Shown here piece after piece: positions 14,562 through 22,767 of a stretch of 38,982 nucleotides of DNA. Below the pieces are notes generated by a model. The model made no database searches and was not told where the DNA came from. It saw only the letters and a list, made by a program, of their open reading frames with translations. The stretch covers positions 1 to 38,982 of the forward strand of contig CAJTNL010000015.1 of NCBI GenBank assembly GCA_910577755.1, in the 5' to 3' direction. The position numbers were made by a program, and so were the translations under genes. The stretch comes from an uncultured Eubacteriales bacterium (lineage in GTDB: Bacteria > Bacillota > Clostridia > Oscillospirales > Acutalibacteraceae). Within the stretch, counting starts at the first letter, position 1. The number at the start of each line of letters is the position of its first letter.

Positions 14562-17011
14562 TGAAAAAATACAGAGTCAATGAGGTGGCAAAGGATCTGA
14601 AGGTGGCAAATAAACAGGTTATAGAAGCTTTAATGCCATTCAGCCAAGAGCAAAAAAAATATATGACTGCGCTTACAGAAGAAGATTTGGATATTGTATT
14701 TGACATATTTACCAAAGAGAATAGTGTAGCTTCTTTTGATAAGTATTTTGCCTTAAGAGAGCAGGCTTCGGAATCGGAAGTCCAATTGCCGATTCAAGAA
14801 GCAGATAATGATAATACTGCAGAAAAAAGAGCGGATATTGAGAAAAAGGTGATGAAAACATCTGAAGATAAGAAACAAAAGGTATCCGGAACATCAGTGA
14901 AAAAGCCAGCTAAGCAAGATACTGCGCAGAAAACTGCTAAGCAAACCAAAACCGCTGCAGTTAAGCAGGAAAAACCGATGAAAAAGGATGCCGGTGCCGA
15001 TAAAGTGGTAGCAACAGCTTCCGAAGAGGTGAAAAAACCTGCAAGCAGAATTGTGGATACACGTTCTTCTCAGGTTAATATGGATCGTTACAACGAAAAA
15101 TACGATCGTTTGGCAAATGAAAAGGTGAAAACAGACCATACGGTAAATAAACAAAAATTAACACAGCGCAGTAGTCAATACAGAGGAAAACCAAAAAATT
15201 CCCGCAAAGAGACGGAAGCGGAGCGTCTAAAACGTATTCAGCTGGAACGTCAGAAAAAACAGATGACGATTACGATTCCGGATGAAATTGTTGTAAATGA
15301 GCTTGCATTACGTTTAAAAGCCACGGCTGCAGAAGTCATTAAAAAGTTGATGATGATGGGTGTTATGGCAACGGTAAATGATGTGATTGATTTTGATACC
15401 GCTTCTCTAATTGCAATAGAATTCCATGCAAAGGTAGAAAAAGAGGTTGTTGTAACGATTGAGGAGCAGATTATTGACGACAGTGAGGATGAAGATGATA
15501 ATCTTGTGTCTAGGGCGCCGGTTGTTGTGGTAATGGGACACGTTGACCATGGTAAAACCTCCTTGCTTGACGCTATTCGCAAAGCAAACGTAACACAGTC
15601 GGAAGCAGGTGGTATTACCCAACATATTGGTGCGTATCGGGTGCCCGTAGGTAATGGAGAAATTACATTTTTGGACACACCGGGTCACGAAGCTTTTACG
15701 ACTATGCGTGCAAGAGGCGCACAGGTAACGGATATTGCTATTTTGGTTGTTGCAGCAGACGATGGTATCAAACCGCAAACGATAGAAGCTATTAGCCATG
15801 CGAAAGCTGCAGGCGTATCTATGATTGTGGCAATTAATAAAATGGATAAACCTACAGCAAACCCTGACAGGGTGAAAGAACAGTTGACACAGCACGATGT
15901 TCTACCTGAGGAGTGGGGCGGTGACGTACCATGTTTACCGGTTTCTGCTTTGACAGGTGATGGGATTCAGGAACTGTTGGAAATGGTTTTACTGATTGCA
16001 GATATGAAAGAACTGCGGGCTAACCCCGATAGAGCGGCAAAGGGTACCGTTATTGAAGCGCGTTTGGATAAGGGCCGGGGACCCATTGCGACCATTTTGG
16101 TGCAAAACGGTACGCTGCATGTTGGAGACAGCGTTGTTGCAGGAACCACGGTGGGCCGTATACGCGCCATGACCAATGACAGAGGAGAGCCGGTACAAAC
16201 AGCAGGACCTTCGGTTCCGATTGAGATTACCGGGTTAGACGATGTGCCTGTGGGCGGCGATATTTTCAATGCAGTTTCAGATGAACGTTTAGGCCGCCAA
16301 TTAGTAGAACAGCGCCGTTCTCAGAAAAAGGAGGAGCGCTTCAATGCACAGACGAAAGTAACGCTGGATAATTTGTTTGACCAAATGCAGGAAGGACAGA
16401 TGAAAGAGCTGCAGGTGATTGTAAAGGCAGATGTGCAAGGATCCTTTGAAGCGGTTCGTCAATCTTTGGAAAAGCTGAGCAATGAGGAAGTGCGTGTGCG
16501 TGTTATTCACGGTGGCGTTGGTGCGGTAAGCGAGTCCGATGTTATGCTCGCCAGTGCGAGTAACGCTATTATTATCGGGTTTAACGTTCGTCCTGACCCA
16601 GTGGCAGAGGAAAGCGCAAAACGTGACGGTGTCGATATTCATTTATACCGTATCATTTATGAAGCAATTGAGGATGTACAGTCTGCCATGAAAGGTTTGC
16701 TTGCACCTAAGTTCCGTGAAGTTATGTATGGTCGTGCCGAATGTCGCCAGGTTTATAAAATTACCAATGTAGGTATTGTCATGGGTTCTTATGTTACCAG
16801 CGGTAAAATTATACGTAACTCGCTTGTGCGTATTGTTCGTGACGGCATTATCATTGCAGACGATAAAATTGCTTCTTTACGTCGCTTTAAGGATGATGTA
16901 AGAGAGGTTGCCGAAGGCTACGAATGCGGTGTGACTCTTGAGCATTTTAATGACGTGAAAGAGGGCGATGTGTTCGAGTCTTATATCATGGAAGAATATA
17001 TAGAGAACTGA
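14558..17011 (+). CDS. infB: Translation initiation factor IF-2
   Basis: A GTPase that brings initiator fMet-tRNA to the 30S subunit and promotes 50S joining. The 817 residues have an N-terminal IF2_N motif (KKYRVNEVAKDLKV), a low-complexity Lys/Ala/Thr-rich linker (about 80-215), a second IF2_N motif near 235-290, then the G domain: GHVDHGKTSLLD (about 327), GGITQHIGAY, DTPGHEAF and NKMDK, followed by beta-barrel and C-terminal initiator-tRNA-binding domains. AAGGAGA lies 7 nt before the ATG at 14558; a second ATG follows immediately. The TGA stop sits in the loop of a small perfect hairpin. Confidence 0.97.
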   Translation: MMKKYRVNEVAKDLKVANKQVIEALMPFSQEQKKYMTALTEEDLDIVFDIFTKENSVASFDKYFALREQASESEVQLPIQEADNDNTAEKRADIEKKVMKTSEDKKQKVSGTSVKKPAKQDTAQKTAKQTKTAAVKQEKPMKKDAGADKVVATASEEVKKPASRIVDTRSSQVNMDRYNEKYDRLANEKVKTDHTVNKQKLTQRSSQYRGKPKNSRKETEAERLKRIQLERQKKQMTITIPDEIVVNELALRLKATAAEVIKKLMMMGVMATVNDVIDFDTASLIAIEFHAKVEKEVVVTIEEQIIDDSEDEDDNLVSRAPVVVVMGHVDHGKTSLLDAIRKANVTQSEAGGITQHIGAYRVPVGNGEITFLDTPGHEAFTTMRARGAQVTDIAILVVAADDGIKPQTIEAISHAKAAGVSMIVAINKMDKPTANPDRVKEQLTQHDVLPEEWGGDVPCLPVSALTGDGIQELLEMVLLIADMKELRANPDRAAKGTVIEARLDKGRGPIATILVQNGTLHVGDSVVAGTTVGRIRAMTNDRGEPVQTAGPSVPIEITGLDDVPVGGDIFNAVSDERLGRQLVEQRRSQKKEERFNAQTKVTLDNLFDQMQEGQMKELQVIVKADVQGSFEAVRQSLEKLSNEEVRVRVIHGGVGAVSESDVMLASASNAIIIGFNVRPDPVAEESAKRDGVDIHLYRIIYEAIEDVQSAMKGLLAPKFREVMYGRAECRQVYKITNVGIVMGSYVTSGKIIRNSLVRIVRDGIIIADDKIASLRRFKDDVREVAEGYECGVTLEHFNDVKEGDVFESYIMEEYIEN

Positions 17012-17054
17012 GTTCTCATACTATAGATGGCAGGTTCAGCTGTCATCTATTTTT
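17003..17054 (+). terminator. Hairpin pair between infB and rbfA, terminator-like
   Basis: The first hairpin, GAGAAC-TGA-GTTCTC (17003-17017), has the infB stop codon as its loop. The second is an 11-bp stem (17023-17033 with 17040-17050, one G-T pair, loop GTTCAG) followed by TTTT. It looks like a leaky intrinsic terminator inside the operon, lowering expression of rbfA and later genes relative to infB. Confidence 0.6.
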
Positions 17055-17091
17055 AGAAGCAGTAAAAGCTGCTGTAAGGAGGCTTAATATT

Positions 17092-17454
17092 ATGGCAAGT
17101 CATAGAATAGGACGTATCACAGAGGATATTCATCGGGAACTGACTGCGATTTTAAGGCAGGTAAAAGACCCGCGTGTACAGGAAGGGTTAATTAGTATTG
17201 TACGAGTAGATGTTACCAATGACCTTTCCTACTGTACAGTATATATTAGCGCCATACAGGGCCATGAACAAGCAGAGGTGGCGAAAAAAGGTCTGGATTC
17301 CGCTGCGGGTTTTATTCGCCGCGAGTTGGGACATCGTTTAAAATTGCGTCATGTACCGCAGCTTTCTTTTACAGTAACCGATTCCATTGCATATGGTGCA
17401 GGTATCTCAAAACTAATTGACGATTTAAAAGAGGAGAACCGCCATGAGAATTAA
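17092..17454 (+). CDS. rbfA: Ribosome-binding factor A
   Basis: A 120-residue KH-fold protein that acts late in 30S maturation and cold adaptation, near the 5' helix of 16S rRNA. Seen are the family marks HRIGRITEDIHRELTAIL, VKDPRVQEGLISIVRVDVTNDLS, YCTVYIS, and LGHRLKLRHVPQLSFTVTDS. AAGGAGG precedes the ATG. It overlaps nrnA by 11 nt. The terminator-like hairpin just upstream may set its level. Confidence 0.96.
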   Translation: MASHRIGRITEDIHRELTAILRQVKDPRVQEGLISIVRVDVTNDLSYCTVYISAIQGHEQAEVAKKGLDSAAGFIRRELGHRLKLRHVPQLSFTVTDSIAYGAGISKLIDDLKEENRHEN

Positions 17455-18403
17455 GCTCGATCAGACGGCGGAGCTTTTAAAGCAGGCCGACGATATATTG
17501 GTACTTAGCCATAAATCACCGGATGGAGACACTTTGGGCAGCGCTTCAGCGCTTTGTACAGCCTTGCAGAGGATGGGTAAGCGTGTTAGTTTTGCATGTT
17601 CGGACCCAATTGTACCTAAGTATCAAAATCTCTTTAACGCATTTGTACCGGAACACTTTACGCCAAAATATATTGTTGCAGTAGATATTGCCGATATAGT
17701 GTTGCTGGGTAAGGAAACCGAGCAATATCAGAATAGTATTGATCTTGCCATTGATCACCATGTTTCTCATAAAGAGTATGCGCATATGTCGTTTTTAGAT
17801 AGCTGCGCGGCTTCTACTACACAGATGGTTTACGATATACTCTGCGTTATGGGCGTTGCTGTTGACAAACAGATTGCCAATTGTTTATATACCGGGCTTT
17901 GTACTGATACAGGGTGCTTCCGATACAGTAATACCACCGCCAAAGCGCTACGTACAGCCGCCCGTTTGATGGATGCGGGGGCGGATGCAGCTGAAATTAA
18001 CCGTGTAATGTTTGATACCAAAAGCCATGCCAGAATCAAAGCGGAGCGCATGGCCTTGGAGAGTATTACATTCCATGATAAAGATCGATTTGCTATGATG
18101 GAGATTACAAAGGATATGATGGAGCAGTCTGGTGCAACTGAAAGCGATATTGATGGTTTGGCAGCTTTGCCCAGACAGATAGAAGGCGTATTGATTGCGG
18201 CTACCCTGCGGGAAAGAAAAGACGGAGGATATAAAGTTTCGCTACGTGCAACGCCTCCCTATGATGCCTCTGTAATTTGTGCAGAATTTGGCGGAGGCGG
18301 TCATAAGGGAGCGGCAGGTTGTTCCTTTCATGAAGAAAAAGATGCGGTAAAACAGAAATTAATACAAGCTGTAAGCGGCTATTTTCTGGCACAAGGTATT
18401 TAA
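17444..18403 (+). CDS. nrnA: DHH-family phosphoesterase, NrnA-like oligoribonuclease / pAp phosphatase
   Basis: A 319-residue member of the DHH-DHHA1 superfamily. Members degrade short RNA oligonucleotides and 3'-phosphoadenosine 5'-phosphate, and some cleave c-di-AMP-derived dinucleotides. Metal-binding motifs are visible: HKSPDGDTLGS near residue 24, VAVDIAD, the signature IDHHVSH near 105, CTDTGCFRY, and the C-terminal DHHA1 motif FGGGGHKGAAG. GAGGAG lies upstream of the ATG and rbfA overlaps by 11 nt. Location between rbfA and truB is common in Firmicutes and links it to RNA turnover. Confidence 0.92.
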   Translation: MRIKLDQTAELLKQADDILVLSHKSPDGDTLGSASALCTALQRMGKRVSFACSDPIVPKYQNLFNAFVPEHFTPKYIVAVDIADIVLLGKETEQYQNSIDLAIDHHVSHKEYAHMSFLDSCAASTTQMVYDILCVMGVAVDKQIANCLYTGLCTDTGCFRYSNTTAKALRTAARLMDAGADAAEINRVMFDTKSHARIKAERMALESITFHDKDRFAMMEITKDMMEQSGATESDIDGLAALPRQIEGVLIAATLRERKDGGYKVSLRATPPYDASVICAEFGGGGHKGAAGCSFHEEKDAVKQKLIQAVSGYFLAQGI

Positions 18404-18491
18404 CTCATGATTCATACAGGGCTGTACGGCGGTGAGTTGTATAGATTTAGCATTCAACATAACTGTTTGCAAGGGAAAGGAGGGAAGTATT

Positions 18492-19415
18492 TTGGATGGG
18501 ATTATCTTAATTGATAAACCAAAATCGTATACGTCTTTTGATGTAGTGGCGGTTATAAGAGGGCTTTGCCACCAAAAAAAAGTGGGGCATACCGGTACGC
18601 TGGATCCTATGGCAACCGGAGTACTTCCCATACTAATAGGAAAGGCGACCCGTTGCGCCCCGTTTTTAGAAAATACGGATAAAGTCTACGAGGTGCAATT
18701 TCAGCTAGGAATAGCGACGGATACGCAAGATAGTACCGGCAAAGTTGTTGCACAGAGTGTAAAAAAGGTGACGGAATTGGAGTTTGGTCAGGCGCTTAAC
18801 TGTTTTAGAGGGACTATTATGCAGTTGCCTCCTATGTATTCTGCTGTGCAAAAGAATGGACAACGTTTGTATGCTTTGGCGCGGCAGGGGATTGAGATAG
18901 AGCGAGAAAAGCGTCCTGTTACCATTTACCAATGCAACCTGCTTTCTTTTAACGAGAAAGAGCAGACGGGTGTTTTACATGTGATGTGCTCGAAAGGAAC
19001 TTATATCCGTACCCTGTGTCATGATATTGGTGAAAAACTTGGTACATATGGTATGATGACTGCATTACGGCGTACTGCAGCATGTGGATTTACCCTTGCA
19101 GATACCATACCTTTGGAAAAGGCAAAAGAACAGGTCGCACAGGGCAACAGTTTGGAAAATCGATTGCTTCCCATTGATACGGTTTTTTTTGATAAACCCC
19201 GAGTACAAGTATCACAGGCACAAACTACCCGTTTTTGTAACGGAGGTTCCTTGAGTTTAGAGCGGTTGCGCCTGTCTGTTTCACAACAACAGGAAAATGG
19301 AGCCGTTTACCGTGTATACGGCTATCATAACGGCTTTTTAGGGTTGGGGATTGTGTCGGTGGACAAGCAAGAATTACGAATATTAAAGCTTTTTTTCGGA
19401 GATGACAAAGCATGA
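18492..19415 (+). CDS. truB: tRNA pseudouridine(55) synthase
   Basis: Makes pseudouridine 55 in the T-loop of tRNAs. From the chosen TTG start the protein is 307 residues, beginning MDGIILIDKPKSYTSFD, the usual TruB start; AAAGGAGGG lies 7 nt upstream. An in-frame upstream ATG at 18432 would add an unrelated 20-residue tail and is unlikely. Seen are the catalytic aspartate D38 in GHTGTLDPMATG, the QLPPMYSAVQKNGQRLY segment, and GTYIRTLCHDIG. It ends with a 4-nt overlap with ribF. Confidence 0.96.
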   Translation: MDGIILIDKPKSYTSFDVVAVIRGLCHQKKVGHTGTLDPMATGVLPILIGKATRCAPFLENTDKVYEVQFQLGIATDTQDSTGKVVAQSVKKVTELEFGQALNCFRGTIMQLPPMYSAVQKNGQRLYALARQGIEIEREKRPVTIYQCNLLSFNEKEQTGVLHVMCSKGTYIRTLCHDIGEKLGTYGMMTALRRTAACGFTLADTIPLEKAKEQVAQGNSLENRLLPIDTVFFDKPRVQVSQAQTTRFCNGGSLSLERLRLSVSQQQENGAVYRVYGYHNGFLGLGIVSVDKQELRILKLFFGDDKA

Positions 19416-20356
19416 CCATAATCACAGATTTTAAACAACAGGTATCCGGTCCCAGCTCTGTTGCGCTGGGGTGCTTTGACGGTGTTCATTTAGGACATCA
19501 AAAAGTAATTGACCGCACAGTGCAGGATAAGATAAATGATTTAGTACCGTCTGTATTCACTTTTCAGGAACATCCTGCGGTAATACTGACAGGTAAACAG
19601 GTGTCTCTGCTAGTAACGCCTGATGATAAAAAACGTCTATTTGCTGAAATGGGTATTGAGCAGGTATTTATGCCGCCTTTTGAAAAAATGATGGATATAG
19701 AGGCGGAAGATTTTGTTCGCATTGTGCTCAAAGATATGTGTAAAGCAGTTAAAGTATACTGCGGCTTTAACTTTTATTTTGGTAAAGGGGCAAAAGCAGG
19801 AACCGAATCTCTAAAAAGCTTTGGTGCAAAATATGGTGTTGCGGTAGAAATTATAGAGCCGGTGACGGCTGATCATAATGTTCCAATTAGCTCAACAAAA
19901 ATTCGTAGCTATTTGAAGCAGGGAGAGGTTCGTGCCGCAGCAGCCATGTTGGGCCGTTGTTTTAGTTTTCATTTTCCGGTGATAGAGGGAAATAAACTTG
20001 GTAGAAAGATGAATGTTCCTACTATCAATCAATCTTTGCCGCCCAATTTTGTAAAGCCTAAAAGAGGCGTTTATGCTTCTTTAGTAACGCTGCAAGACGG
20101 CAGGGTGTATTATGGCATTACTAATATAGGAGTAAAACCTACATTAGGGGCAAATTATGATATAGGGTCTGAAACATGGATGCCTGATTTTAGCGGGAAC
20201 TTATATGGTGCAACGCCCAAAACAGAATTGGTCAGTTTCATTAGAGAAGAACAAAAATTTTCAGATTTAAACGCATTAAGCTTACAAATTCAGCAGGACA
20301 AGCAGGTGGCTTTCGCAATACTGCAAGAGGAATTTCCACAGTATAGAAGACAATAA
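19412..20356 (+). CDS. ribF: Bifunctional riboflavin kinase / FAD synthetase
   Basis: Converts riboflavin to FMN and then FAD. The 314 residues have the N-terminal nucleotidyltransferase domain with GCFDGVHLGHQ (residues 22-32) and ISSTKIRSYL (about 163), and the C-terminal flavokinase domain with GRKMNVPTIN (PTxN motif kept) and RGVYAS. The ATG overlaps the truB stop by 4 nt, so it is translationally coupled. It is the last clear gene of the operon. The usual rpsO does not follow. Confidence 0.95.
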   Translation: MTIITDFKQQVSGPSSVALGCFDGVHLGHQKVIDRTVQDKINDLVPSVFTFQEHPAVILTGKQVSLLVTPDDKKRLFAEMGIEQVFMPPFEKMMDIEAEDFVRIVLKDMCKAVKVYCGFNFYFGKGAKAGTESLKSFGAKYGVAVEIIEPVTADHNVPISSTKIRSYLKQGEVRAAAAMLGRCFSFHFPVIEGNKLGRKMNVPTINQSLPPNFVKPKRGVYASLVTLQDGRVYYGITNIGVKPTLGANYDIGSETWMPDFSGNLYGATPKTELVSFIREEQKFSDLNALSLQIQQDKQVAFAILQEEFPQYRRQ

Positions 20357-20722
20357 AACAGGTTATCTTAGGTATAGGGTATGTCTGTGTTTTTATAACT
20401 GGTGCACACAATACATCCTTAAGTGGTTCAACTGGAACGACTGGACGGTTTATTGTTATATGTTACGGGGTCGGGAGGCAGGGCAGACTGTATATCTTGC
20501 ACATTTTCGTTTAAACTTTGTGTTCCGAAGGATTCTGTATGTGGTTCAGGACATTGCCATATTGCGTCTTACTGGATTGACAGATTACAGAAAAATCATA
20601 TTATGGCATATCAGGCTTCACAAAGAGACGGAACTTTTTATTGAAGTATGGAAAATGGACGAGGCAAGTTAGCCGGTAAAGCCTGTCTATATTCTATTGC
20701 ACATCTATTTATATAAATATGA
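20357..20722. other. Region after ribF with only doubtful open frames
   Basis: No recognised gene. Two overlapping frames of 73 and 70 codons (20423-20644, GTG start; 20460-20672, ATG start) compete and neither has a good ribosome-binding site. The second frame has no stop from about 20349 on, which could mean a decayed or frameshifted gene. Confidence 0.4.
20460..20672 (+). CDS. Doubtful small ORF downstream of ribF
   Basis: Seventy codons, rich in Leu, Ile, Arg and Val (for example VYLAHFRLNFVFRRILYVVQ), ending WKMDEAS. I recognise no family. There is no clear ribosome-binding site, and another frame overlaps it. The frame stays open upstream without a start codon, so this may be the remains of a longer gene. 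Low confidence. Confidence 0.2.
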   Translation: MLRGREAGQTVYLAHFRLNFVFRRILYVVQDIAILRLTGLTDYRKIILWHIRLHKETELFIEVWKMDEAS

Positions 20723-20790
20723 AAATGCATAAAAGCGACTGAAAGCAATGACTTTTGGTCGCTTTTATGCATTTGATTGTTTTTTATAAA
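20717..20790. terminator. Strong, probably bidirectional terminator
   Basis: A perfect 17-bp stem, AAATGCATAAAAGCGAC (20723-20739) with its complement at 20758-20774, continues into six more pairs inside, so one hairpin of about 23 bp. It lies between the end of the ribF operon and the convergent Smr gene and could serve both. Confidence 0.75.
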
Positions 20791-20819
20791 GTTTGTTACA
20801 CTGTATTTCTATCATACAG

Positions 20820-21071
20820 CTAAAATTTTAAAATTAGCCTGGTTTGCCCTTTGTTTAGCGATATAATTTTACTGGCAATACGAGGATGAACCAAACGGGT
20901 GCGAACCATATCCATTAAAACTTGCCCTTTATGGTAGCCATGAATCACAACAACCTCTTGCACTTTTGGGCCAACCGTATCTAAAAATTGTTCAATTTCA
21001 AGCTCTGCATTATCAGCATACATTCCGTGAATATCCAATTCAACGATCGTACCTTTTTCTATAATTATCAT
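20820..21071 (-). CDS. Small Smr-domain protein
   Basis: Eighty-three residues that are almost entirely one Smr (small MutS-related) domain: VELDIHGMYADNAELEIEQFL (short form of the D-x-HG start, H15-G16), VVVIHGYHKGQVL (HGxxxG loop near 44-49), then RTRLVHPRI. Stand-alone Smr proteins act as nucleases on DNA or RNA, some at collided ribosomes; here the role is unproven. I chose the ATG at 21071, preceded by AAGGAG; a longer frame to 21119 runs into the promoter. It diverges from the 21201 gene across a perfect palindrome. Confidence 0.8.
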   Translation of the reverse strand: MIIIEKGTIVELDIHGMYADNAELEIEQFLDTVGPKVQEVVVIHGYHKGQVLMDMVRTRLVHPRIASKIISLNKGQTRLILKF

Positions 21072-21108
21072 CGTAATCTCCTTTCTTAAAAATTTATTAT
21101 TATGGTTA

Positions 21109-21146
21109 TTATAATACATTAAAACAAATATTTTAATGTATTATAA
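21109..21146. promoter_or_regulatory. Perfect 16-bp palindrome, likely operator between divergent genes
   Basis: TTATAATACATTAAAA (21109-21124), spacer CAAATA, then the exact reverse complement (21131-21146). It covers the likely Smr-gene promoter on the minus strand (-35 TTAAAA at 21136-21131, 17 nt, -10 TATAAT at 21113-21108) and touches the -35 region of the rightward promoter. That is a textbook position for a repressor site serving both genes. No regulator gene is adjacent. Confidence 0.5.
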
Positions 21147-21164
21147 CAAATTTTGTGATATAAT
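21136..21164 (+). promoter_or_regulatory. Promoter of the 21201 gene
   Basis: Extended -10 TGaTATAAT (21156-21164) with a poor -35 (ATGTAT, 21136-21141, 17-nt spacer) that lies in the right arm of the palindrome. Confidence 0.5.
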
Positions 21165-21200
21165 TTTAAATAACAATTTGAACGCGGAGGATTATAAGTC

Positions 21201-22373
21201 GTGACAGTAATTGATATGAGAAATTTTTTTCATGATTGCGATGTAGAACTCATTGAAATTAACGATAATGTGATTTATTATGCAGAAGAAAAAATAGAAG
21301 AAGGTCATCATAGTTTGTTTTTACTGGAGTATAACCGCGTTGCACAGCAAGAACGGATTGTAGCTAATTATATTTTAAATGATGAAGATTACCAACAGCA
21401 TTATTTTGCCTTTGAAAACGATATTGTTGTGGTTATGGAAAACGGTAAAAATATTGCATGGGTATTGCGTATTGATAAACAAACCGGTAAGGAGAAAAAC
21501 TTTGAACAAATTCATTTTATAGGAAATTTTTTGCAGTGCAAGGCACTGAGCCGGGAATATATTTTCATTTTAACAGAGGAAAATGAAGAGCATAGCAAGT
21601 TGTTTGCCGAGTACCGCAGTTTAACTGATTTGAGGCATATTGCGTATTTGTACAATATGGAGAGAAGGGAATATCATTATATTAAAGACAAACGCATTTG
21701 TGAGGCGGATTGCAGTTGTTTAATTCCTTATTTGGGCAAGGGAATTATGAAATTATTGGTATTACAGCCATATGGAAGCGAGCGTGAGAAAGAGCATTGT
21801 TATAAAAACAGATGTTGGCTGGGCAGTCATATTTGTGATAAGGCATGGACGTGCGATTTAGAATCACTAGTTCATGCGGTGCGCTGCGAACATGAAATCA
21901 AAATGCAGCTACTGTTTTCGTCGGATTCCAGCGGTATGATTCGGTATGTAGGCATGGATGAAAAAAATATATATTTTAAAGCAAAACATTTTCCGTGGAA
22001 CGATTTACGTTTGTGTGCTGTGGATAAAGAAACAAACGCACGTTTTGTAGCGGCGTCTTTAACACTTAAAGACAGAGAGAGCGATGCGGAATATTGGATT
22101 GATACTGTTAATATGCGGGGGATTCGTGTAACAAAACAAGATCAGGAATTAAAGATAAAAGGCTTTTTAAATACATGTATTAATGCTGAATATCAGAAAG
22201 GACAGGGCGAGTTTATCAGCTGTGTAGATGACCGCTTTATTTTAGAGCAGCAGGTTGTACAGGGAGAAGAGGAGAGTTTTTGTTTTACAGAAATATATGA
22301 TTGTCGTACGAAAAAAAGACAAAGTTTTGAGAGCGGTTGTGCTGTACAGGGAGATATTGTGGTGTTATATTAA
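21201..22373 (+). CDS. Conserved-looking hypothetical protein, 390 residues
   Basis: I do not recognise a family. The protein is soluble, with no signal peptide or membrane span, and rich in acidic residues, Tyr, His and Cys. Repeating short beta-type stretches with aromatic residues (VIYYAEEKIEEG, IVVVMENGKNIAWVLRID, YIFILTEENEE, IRYVGMDEKNIYFKAK) look like a beta-propeller or WD-like fold of blades; this is inference. The start is GTG with GGAGGA about 11 nt upstream; an ATG five codons in is less well placed. It has its own promoter and shares a palindromic control region with the divergent Smr gene. Confidence 0.75.
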   Translation: MTVIDMRNFFHDCDVELIEINDNVIYYAEEKIEEGHHSLFLLEYNRVAQQERIVANYILNDEDYQQHYFAFENDIVVVMENGKNIAWVLRIDKQTGKEKNFEQIHFIGNFLQCKALSREYIFILTEENEEHSKLFAEYRSLTDLRHIAYLYNMERREYHYIKDKRICEADCSCLIPYLGKGIMKLLVLQPYGSEREKEHCYKNRCWLGSHICDKAWTCDLESLVHAVRCEHEIKMQLLFSSDSSGMIRYVGMDEKNIYFKAKHFPWNDLRLCAVDKETNARFVAASLTLKDRESDAEYWIDTVNMRGIRVTKQDQELKIKGFLNTCINAEYQKGQGEFISCVDDRFILEQQVVQGEEESFCFTEIYDCRTKKRQSFESGCAVQGDIVVLY

Positions 22374-22694
22374 ATAGGCTGAACAATCCGGCGTAAGATA
22401 CACATTTAAAGTTTTTCGGGTAGGATATAATAAACAATAGGTTTTAGAAGTTAAAACATCTTTTCGGATTGTACCATTGTGGGGCGTAAGTTGTAATGTG
22501 TTATCAGCTGAAGTGGATTAATTGGTTTCTAGTATAGAATAAACTTGTAAAGCAATATACCAAAGGAATAAGAATTTTGCTCATGAAATAGGGTTTATAT
22601 ATTTTATAAAATTATTTTTCGATTGCCTCCTATACCTTCAGAATTGTCATATTAGTTAAAAAATATACTAACATCGTTATTTTTTTACCTATTA
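22374..22694. other. Intergenic region before the alcohol dehydrogenase
   Basis: AT-rich and without a gene. It contains a distant inverted repeat, ACAATCCG (22383-22390) with CGGATTGT (22465-22472), enclosing a small hairpin GTTTTA-gaagt-TAAAAC (22441-22457). The stretch around 22422-22457 resembles the sequence just after aroF (5463-5490). Confidence 0.4.
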
Positions 22695-22723
22695 TTTACA
22701 AATCAGATCAGGTATTATACAAT
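22695..22723 (+). promoter_or_regulatory. Promoter of the alcohol dehydrogenase gene
   Basis: -35 TTTACA (22695-22700), 17-nt spacer, -10 TACAAT (22718-22723); start near 22730. Confidence 0.55.
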
Positions 22724-22767
22724 AAAAATGGAAGCACAAATGTTATAAAAAATATGGAGGTAATTTC

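Noticed and set aside
15250..15895. Long frames antisense to infB
   Set aside because: They are shadows of the conserved IF-2 G domain, with no promoter or ribosome-binding site.
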